Shown: one piece after another, positions 17,913 to 22,757 of the stretch
Numbering within the stretch: the stretch's first letter is position 1
How the letters are laid out: each line of letters opens with the position of its first letter
IMG/VR virus record: IMGVR_UViG_3300042382_000422
Span: 1-36,437 of that record
Origin: a virus
Direction: 5' to 3' (one strand)
DNA: 36,437 bases
Translations under genes and position numbers: made by a program
Notes under the pieces: model-generated
What the model saw: only the letters and a program-made list of their open reading frames with translations
The model's database searches: none
What the model was told of the DNA's origin: nothing

Positions 17913-20585
17913 ATGCTTGAATCTTATATGGAATCACTTTTTACTCCCAAAGACGGTAAAATTAAATCTTCTGATATACATAAAACTTTAACATCTATTA
18001 TTAATCTTCCTTCTAGTTTTACTCCTGAGTCATGGGATAAATGGCTAACTAGTTATGGAGGTAAAGCTAATATACCTAAACCTCTTTTAAAAATACTTGA
18101 AGGGGATCGTAGTGGTAGTAGGTCTGTAGAAATAAGAAAACTAATTACTGAATATGCAGACAGTATAAGAGTTGGAAGTTTTGAACAGGCTCTTGCTATA
18201 AAAAGTTTAAAAGAAGAAATTATTAAAGCTTTTGAAACAACTTTTAATGCAGAAGCTAGTCGCATACAAAGATACACATTAGCTAGAAAAAATAATTTGT
18301 TGTCTATTGCAGAAGAAAATACCATTTTAGGCACTAGTGTAATGCCTGCCTCTAAAGCAGCGGATCAAATTGCATTAATGGTTAAACGTGGTGATAGTTT
18401 ATCTAACCTTAAATCATTTATAAATAGAGTAGGAGCAGGCAAAGACTTTATAGTAAATGTTATTAAAAAATTAAAAGATGATAAAAAAGAAGATATCGCA
18501 GCTTTGGTAGGACAAATGGATGCCAAAATAGGAGGTAGTTCTGATTACGAACTTAATCAATTATTAAAATCAATTGAAACAAAAGAAAAAGTAAAGGTTT
18601 TTATAAGCACCTATTGCAGAACAGAAAGTATTATGAAGCTTATAGAAATGCTTTCTAGTGAGTCATCTTTTAAAGCTAAGACAGGTTTAGACATTTCTAT
18701 TTTGCCAGGGATTTTAAATAACAGAAAAACATCTCAAAAAATAAAAGATTTAATATCAGATCAAATTCTTCATAACAATGGTTTTGATAAAGTAATAAAA
18801 GAAACGGATATGCGTAATTTTATTTTAAACAAACAACAGGAGTTTATAAAAAAGGCAATTGACACCGGAAAACAACCTAGCATTAGAGTTTTAAAAGAAG
18901 CAATTATTTCAAAAGTTCAATTAAAATTACAAGATAGATATGAAACATTATTGTCAGGGATTGTAGATAAAGGTTTAGTAGGGGCTGAATATTATAGTCA
19001 ATTAACTTCAATGATAAACAATCATGTAATAAATGAGCTTTCTTTTATAAATGATTATGTAACTTATCCTACTAGAAAAATATTAGATAAAAATAATAAC
19101 GAGATAACAATTAATTCTCTTCACGTTGATAATGTTGTTTACCCAGAAAGGTTAAAAAGGTTTGGAGCTCCTAAAAAAACCAAAAAGCAAGAAGAGAGAG
19201 AATCAGATACTGAGTTTTTAAAATTAACTGCTCTTATAAATACCCTGCCCCCAGAAATGAAAGTTGCTCAAAATTTAGTTAAATACAGCATTAAAGCTAA
19301 GACTTTACAAAAATTACAAAGATTAAAGGCTGAAGGAAAACATTTAAATAAAAACTCAGACGATTTAAAAGAAAGCATTTTTAATGAACACGGACACATT
19401 GTAATAGGTTCTTTATTTAAAAAAGCTTTAGAAGAGTTAGATGCAAAAACAAGCAGTCCTTATGCAAGCACTGTTTGCTTAAGAGCTATTTTATTTTTAG
19501 CTAAAGGGTCAGGTACTTGGCGGTCTAAACATGCTTATTTATACAAACAAATTTACGAAATGGCCGACAAGCTTCATGCTGCTGCTAAAGAGTCAGGAGT
19601 CACACTTGATCAGTTATTAGATCGTCGTCGATTAGAAGATAAAGATCCCGATGAAAATAAAGGACGTAGAAACGACGTAACAAGAGGTCATAGAAAAGAT
19701 CCAGATTTTAGTAAAGCAGATTATTTAGACAGGTTACAAATTAGAAATTTGATGAGGGCTATTCCTAAACGGTCAAAAATTATCGGTGAGTATGCTCCAC
19801 CTTATGTTGATTCTAGGGGTAAACCTTTAAGCCCTGCAATTCAAAAACTGTTTGAAAGATACGTTAGTAATATGAAAACTAACGCAGTGTTTCAAAAAAT
19901 GGTAGTTGATAACCCTAACGGTATTCATGGACTGTTTATTAATTATTTAACAAGTAAACACGGACAAAGACTGATTAATGATGAAATAGCATTTCGTTTA
20001 AAAGATGTAGATAAAGATCCAGAAGTAAGCAAAGCAATACTTGGGTATGAAAGAGTTTTGTACGGTTTACGCTATGAAAGAATTCAACAAAGTCTTGAAA
20101 GTTCTCTTGGTCATGTAGATAAAAATACTGGATTTTTCATTCCTCAAAAAAGAAGAAATCTGCTAAGTGGTGAAGCAAATAAAGCTGTTAATAAAACTGG
20201 ACAATTTGATGAAGCTAAAAAACAAGAGCTTATGGAAGCAGATAGCTCTGAAGATTATCTTTTTGGTATATCAAAAGTAATTCCACCAAATGTACAAGAA
20301 AAGTTTCAAGGATATTCTTTATTGGGAATGATACATGCTTCAGAATCAGAAGAAGAGCTTTCTATGGTCATGTCTCATATTCATACGTTAATTCCAAAAG
20401 ATCATTTAGATACACTTCAAGAAAACGCATCTGTAAAAATTAGTGATGTTCATTTAGAAAAGCAAACTGAACTAAACAAAAAAACAGAAACAGACCAACA
20501 AGAATTTTTAAGAAAACAATCTTTAGCAAGGCAACAAGAAATACAGGGGTTAAATAACACTCCCGATGTAACTCGCGGCACTTAA
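17913..20585 (+). CDS. Unknown 890-residue helical protein
   Basis: The frame is open from 17859, but the ATG at 17913 is preferred because AGGAAAGGG lies 5-10 nt before it. The product begins MLESYMESLFTPKD. It is soluble, Lys/Glu-rich and nearly all helical. No catalytic motif was recognised. A more conserved-looking core lies toward the C-terminus (RRLEDKDPDENKGR, LQIRNLMRAIPKRSKIIGEYAPPY, GLRYERIQQSLESSLGH, GFFIPQKRR), followed by a Gln-rich coiled end. Composition resembles the tape measure protein, with many AAA and TTA codons. It points away from the virion genes and is followed by a hairpin. An internal virion protein or an early host-takeover protein are both possible. Confidence 0.75.
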   Translation: MLESYMESLFTPKDGKIKSSDIHKTLTSIINLPSSFTPESWDKWLTSYGGKANIPKPLLKILEGDRSGSRSVEIRKLITEYADSIRVGSFEQALAIKSLKEEIIKAFETTFNAEASRIQRYTLARKNNLLSIAEENTILGTSVMPASKAADQIALMVKRGDSLSNLKSFINRVGAGKDFIVNVIKKLKDDKKEDIAALVGQMDAKIGGSSDYELNQLLKSIETKEKVKVFISTYCRTESIMKLIEMLSSESSFKAKTGLDISILPGILNNRKTSQKIKDLISDQILHNNGFDKVIKETDMRNFILNKQQEFIKKAIDTGKQPSIRVLKEAIISKVQLKLQDRYETLLSGIVDKGLVGAEYYSQLTSMINNHVINELSFINDYVTYPTRKILDKNNNEITINSLHVDNVVYPERLKRFGAPKKTKKQEERESDTEFLKLTALINTLPPEMKVAQNLVKYSIKAKTLQKLQRLKAEGKHLNKNSDDLKESIFNEHGHIVIGSLFKKALEELDAKTSSPYASTVCLRAILFLAKGSGTWRSKHAYLYKQIYEMADKLHAAAKESGVTLDQLLDRRRLEDKDPDENKGRRNDVTRGHRKDPDFSKADYLDRLQIRNLMRAIPKRSKIIGEYAPPYVDSRGKPLSPAIQKLFERYVSNMKTNAVFQKMVVDNPNGIHGLFINYLTSKHGQRLINDEIAFRLKDVDKDPEVSKAILGYERVLYGLRYERIQQSLESSLGHVDKNTGFFIPQKRRNLLSGEANKAVNKTGQFDEAKKQELMEADSSEDYLFGISKVIPPNVQEKFQGYSLLGMIHASESEEELSMVMSHIHTLIPKDHLDTLQENASVKISDVHLEKQTELNKKTETDQQEFLRKQSLARQQEIQGLNNTPDVTRGT

Positions 20586-20767
20586 AAACATTTTAACAAC
20601 TGCCATTCTGGCAGAAAACTTTATTAGCCCCCCGTATTAAAGGGGAGCCCCGCCCTATTTGTACTCCTGTTTGTGTGGATGATTTAACACCCCCTACCCC
20701 TATGTGCGTTATGAGTATGCGTGTTGTGTGCTCAGTGGGGTGTGTTGAATATTTAAAGGAGTCTGAG
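20586..20767 (+). promoter_or_regulatory. Structured leader before the 150-aa membrane protein
   Basis: No gene is seen here. CTGCCATTCTGGCAG near 20600 is a 6-bp hairpin that may end the upstream transcript, though it lacks a U tract. Further on, ATTTAACACCCC near 20684 can pair with GGGGTGTGTTGAAT near 20737-20750 with one bulge. It encloses a hairpin GAGTATGC-GTGTT-GTGTGCTC (20713-20733). This closed structure sits directly before the ribosome binding site AAAGGAG (20755-20761). Confidence 0.45.
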
Positions 20768-21220
20768 ATGAAGAGTAATGTTATTTTGATTTTGGTTTTA
20801 TCTTTCAACATAGCACTCGGCATTTTGGCTGTTCGATACATAAATGAATGTTCAAAAAATATGCCTGAGGTTTGCACTGTTGCTAGTGTTGTAGCTACTG
20901 CTGATTGGAATGATCAATTTAATGCTCCCGGTTGGACAGTATTTAAAACTACAGAGGGTGAAACAGTATTAAAAATTCACGGAAGTTCGGATGGTTATGT
21001 ATGGTTTTATCCTAACAACAGTAGTTGTCCTTTAACTTTAGTGCTTAAAGAGTTAAAAGTAAAAATCACAAAAATTATCTGTTGTCATCCAGCAGTAGTT
21101 AAAGAACGAAGTAATGTTGATGTATCTTTCTTTCAAGAGACTCATCGTTCTTTTGTTTATGCGACTCTTAATATTGTTGAGGGAGAGAATGTTCGGGTTT
21201 ATAACAAAAACCCTAATTAG
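20768..21220 (+). CDS. Small membrane-anchored protein, unknown
   Basis: The ATG at 20768 follows AAAGGAG with a 6-nt gap and is preferred over upstream in-frame ATGs from 20675. The 150-residue product has one N-terminal hydrophobic segment (residues 4-24, VILILVLSFNIALGILAVRY), then a probable extracytoplasmic domain with five Cys (CSKN, CTVAS, SSCP, ICCH) and mostly beta strands. Residues such as AYW/WFYP and KTTEGETVLKIHGSSDGYVWFYP suggest a small beta barrel. The family was not recognised. The following gene cluster also encodes envelope proteins. Confidence 0.7.
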   Translation: MKSNVILILVLSFNIALGILAVRYINECSKNMPEVCTVASVVATADWNDQFNAPGWTVFKTTEGETVLKIHGSSDGYVWFYPNNSSCPLTLVLKELKVKITKIICCHPAVVKERSNVDVSFFQETHRSFVYATLNIVEGENVRVYNKNPN

Positions 21221-21353
21221 CAGAGGACACTCCGAAAAGGGTGTAATGCACTACTTAATCTGATCTAGGTTAGGTAACGGTTCCAAGTCCGAGCATATAT
21301 GGCTATCTCACTTTGAGGTAGCTGTTTTCGTTTCTAGATCAAGGAGTTTAGTT
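21221..21353 (+). ncRNA. Structured leader RNA 1
   Basis: The element abuts the preceding stop codon (TAGCAGAGGACAC). Parts: closing stem GGAC (21225-21228)/GTCC (21287-21290); hairpin ACACTC-CGAAAA-GGGTGT (21227-21244, sharing two bases with the closing stem); conserved GGGTGTAATGCACTA; hairpin ACTTAATC-TGATCTA-GGTTAGGT (21253-21275); conserved TAACGGTTCCAAGTCCG (21275-21291). A terminator-like hairpin follows at 21302-21322. The loop TGATCTA plus the next G (21261-21268) is perfectly complementary to CTAGATCA (21334-21341), which touches the ribosome binding site AAGGAG. It shares its layout and long identical words with leader 2. Confidence 0.65.
21302..21333 (+). terminator. Terminator-like hairpin in leader 1
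   Basis: GCTATCTCA and TGAGGTAGC form a 9-bp stem (one G-U) with a CTT loop, followed by TGTTTTCGTTT. It lies upstream of the gene, so it would act as an attenuator rather than as an end-of-operon terminator. Confidence 0.6.
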
Positions 21354-21497
21354 ATGGATAATAATATCGTTGGTCAAATTGCATACTTCACAGTTTGTTT
21401 TGCAGTTTTGGTGGTGCTGTTTACTCCTGTTAATGTCTGGTTGTTGGAAAAAATGTTTGCGGTATTAGACAAAGTTTTTATGACTCCAAAAAACTAG
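21354..21497 (+). CDS. 47-residue membrane protein
   Basis: ATG at 21354 follows AAGGAG (21341-21346) with a 7-nt gap. The product MDNNIVGQIAYFTVCFAVLV... has a hydrophobic stretch over about residues 8-31 and a short charged tail (EKMFAVLDKVFMTPKN). A single membrane span is expected. The function is unknown. It lies between two copies of the same leader RNA, and leader 2 starts right at its stop codon. Confidence 0.65.
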   Translation: MDNNIVGQIAYFTVCFAVLVVLFTPVNVWLLEKMFAVLDKVFMTPKN

Positions 21498-21622
21498 CAG
21501 AGGACACCTTCGGGTGTAATGCACTATGAAGGCTAGACTTCATAACGGTTCCAAGTCCGGCATATACAGTCATGCTCATGTTGAGTGTGGCTGTTTTTGT
21601 TTCTAGATTAAGGAGTTTTACG
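21498..21622 (+). ncRNA. Structured leader RNA 2 (homologue of leader 1)
   Basis: It starts at the preceding stop codon with the same TAGCAGAGGACAC. Parts: GGAC (21502-21505)/GTCC (21555-21558); hairpin ACACC-TTCG-GGTGT (21504-21517) with a UUCG tetraloop; GGGTGTAATGCACTA; hairpin ATGAAG-GCTAGA-CTTCAT (21526-21543); TAACGGTTCCAAGTCCG (21543-21559). Compared with leader 1, both hairpin stems differ in sequence but keep pairing. Loop CTAGA (21533-21537) can pair with TCTAG (21602-21606), 4 nt before AAGGAG. Confidence 0.65.
21567..21602 (+). terminator. Terminator-like hairpin in leader 2
   Basis: CAGTCATGCTCA and TGAGTGTGGCTG form a 12-bp stem with several G-U pairs and a TGT loop, followed by TTTTTGTTT. 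It is a good intrinsic terminator in form, placed before the gene. Confidence 0.65.
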
Positions 21623-22237
21623 ATGGCTAATGTTAACTTTTGTGTTGTATGTGGTTCTGAAGTTCTTACCGGTGTTGATGCTGGTGAGGCTTTTGCTATT
21701 GGGTATTGCGAGTGTATCGCAGTGCCAGAAGTTGATGTTTTTGTTTTGGAGGATACTGATATGCCTTGTTGTGTTCCAGATAACAAAACATTCATTTTTT
21801 GTAGCGATTGCGGACATGAGGGAAGTAATCCTTGCAACTGTAAGGGAGTTACAATAGAAGACGAAGAATTCATCTACGTCTATGAAGAAGCAGAGGTTCT
21901 TGCTGCTTCTGTTGGTTGTCAATCATGTAATCAAGCTGCTTGTAAAGGGCCTAATGAACGTGGATACTGTCTTGAGTATTACGACTACGAAAACGAAAAA
22001 GCACTTCGGAAGTTTCAAGGATTAGAGGAGGATGACCCAGAACCACAGGTAGAAAAAGTTCGCTCCTTTTATGAAGAAGCGTTTTTAATGTTGGCAATCT
22101 TGACTAGTTTCTTTCGTCTTCTGTATGCCATCTCAACAGGGAAAGTTAATGATCCTTCCTTGGTCATTGCGTGGTATGCGTTTTGCGGTTACTTGATCTT
22201 GTCTTATACCGCAGTCATTCTGTGGTTTGTACTTTAA
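21623..22237 (+). CDS. Cys-rich protein with C-terminal membrane segments
   Basis: ATG at 21623 follows AAGGAG (21610-21615); in-frame starts from 21572 lie inside the leader hairpin and are rejected. The 204-residue protein has a Cys-rich first half with CVVCGSE, YCECI, MPCC, FCSDCGHEG, NPCNCKG and CQSCNQAACKG, likely several zinc sites. An acidic linker follows, then two hydrophobic segments (about 157-172 and 183-204, ending LSYTAVILWFVL). So it looks like a membrane-anchored zinc protein with its metal domain probably on the cytoplasmic side. The function is unknown. Confidence 0.68.
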   Translation: MANVNFCVVCGSEVLTGVDAGEAFAIGYCECIAVPEVDVFVLEDTDMPCCVPDNKTFIFCSDCGHEGSNPCNCKGVTIEDEEFIYVYEEAEVLAASVGCQSCNQAACKGPNERGYCLEYYDYENEKALRKFQGLEEDDPEPQVEKVRSFYEEAFLMLAILTSFFRLLYAISTGKVNDPSLVIAWYAFCGYLILSYTAVILWFVL

Positions 22238-22380
22238 ATAATTTTGACTTAGCTGATAGGCAGCTTGGGAGTTCGACGCTCTCACTAAGTCTTTGATCTG
22301 AACTATCACGGATCTTGCAGTCATCTACGCTCTTGTAGGTGGCTGTTTTAATTGATAGCTACTCTAAAGGAGTATTGGTT
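22238..22380 (+). ncRNA. Structured leader RNA 3, with tRNA-like acceptor/T-arm part
   Basis: GACTTAG (22246-22252) pairs with CTAAGTC (22285-22291), 7 bp. Inside is a small D-arm-like hairpin (GCT-GATAGGC-AGC) and GGGAG-TTCGACG-CTCTC, a 5-bp stem with a 7-nt loop beginning TTCGA as in a tRNA T-arm. There is no anticodon arm and no CCA, so it is not a tRNA gene. Next comes hairpin GATCTG-AACTATCA-CGGATC (22295-22314), then a terminator-like hairpin. Loop CTATCA (22303-22308) is complementary to TGATAG both at 22254-22259 (in the D-like loop) and at 22353-22358 (just before AAAGGAG), so two exclusive pairings are possible. Confidence 0.6.
22318..22353 (+). terminator. Terminator-like hairpin in leader 3
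   Basis: CAGTCATCTAC and GTAGGTGGCTG form an 11-bp stem with loop GCTCTT, followed by TTTTAATT. The outer pairs (CAGTCAT/GTGGCTG) match those of the leader 2 hairpin. Confidence 0.6.
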
Positions 22381-22647
22381 ATGGCTAATTGTATTTGTGG
22401 GTGTAAACGACCAGTTGAGCAACGGTGCGGTACTGAAGAGTATCTTGATGACGTTGGAGCTTGTAACATTTGCAACGCTCCATGTTTCGGTTACATCTGC
22501 ACTCGTTGCGAAACTCTAGAGATAGAGTTGTGTAAAAAACAGGAAGAGGAAATGTTGGAAGTTATGAGAAATGATTTAATTGATCCAATCTTAGATTTTC
22601 TTGATCCTGACAATATTGAAAATCGTCGAATACAAAATAACGATTAA
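22381..22647 (+). CDS. Small Cys-rich zinc-type protein
   Basis: ATG at 22381 follows AAAGGAG (22366-22372). The 88-residue protein starts MANCICGCKRPVEQRCG and continues with GACNICNAPCFGYICTRCE, i.e. two CxxC-like knuckles spaced like a zinc ribbon. An acidic helical tail follows (KKQEEEMLEVMRNDLIDPILDFLDPD). Its start MAN-C resembles that of the preceding Cys-rich gene, so the two may be related. Binding to host proteins or nucleic acid is possible, but nothing specific is shown. Confidence 0.7.
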   Translation: MANCICGCKRPVEQRCGTEEYLDDVGACNICNAPCFGYICTRCETLEIELCKKQEEEMLEVMRNDLIDPILDFLDPDNIENRRIQNND

Positions 22648-22672
22648 TAATTAGTTTAGTTGATTTTTCTAA

Positions 22673-22740
22673 AGCTCATGCGTGTTGCATGGGCTTGTTC
22701 TGTTTATAGCCTCTGCGTGTTGCAGGGGTTTGTTCTTTTT
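22673..22740 (+). terminator. Tandem hairpins with identical loops, terminator-like
   Basis: AGCTCATGC-GTGTT-GCATGGGCT (22673-22695) is followed by TGTTCTGTTT. AGCCTCTGC-GTGTT-GCAGGGGTT (22708-22730) is followed by TGTTCTTTTT. Both have 9-bp stems and the same GTGTT loop, while the stem sequences differ in a paired fashion. They stand between the small Cys gene and the 949-residue gene, 7 nt before its ribosome binding site. Confidence 0.65.
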
Positions 22741-22757
22741 ATACATAGGAGTTTGAT

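Noticed and set aside
21221-21620. Assignment of leaders 1 and 2 to a known riboswitch class
   Set aside because: Conserved words did not match the consensus cores that I know (TPP, cobalamin, c-di-GMP, purine, glutamine, fluoride, preQ1, THF). Without a covariance-model search no class can be named.
22246-22291. A tRNA gene
   Set aside because: Acceptor-like and T-arm-like stems are present, but there is no anticodon arm and no CCA, and the span of 46 nt is too short.
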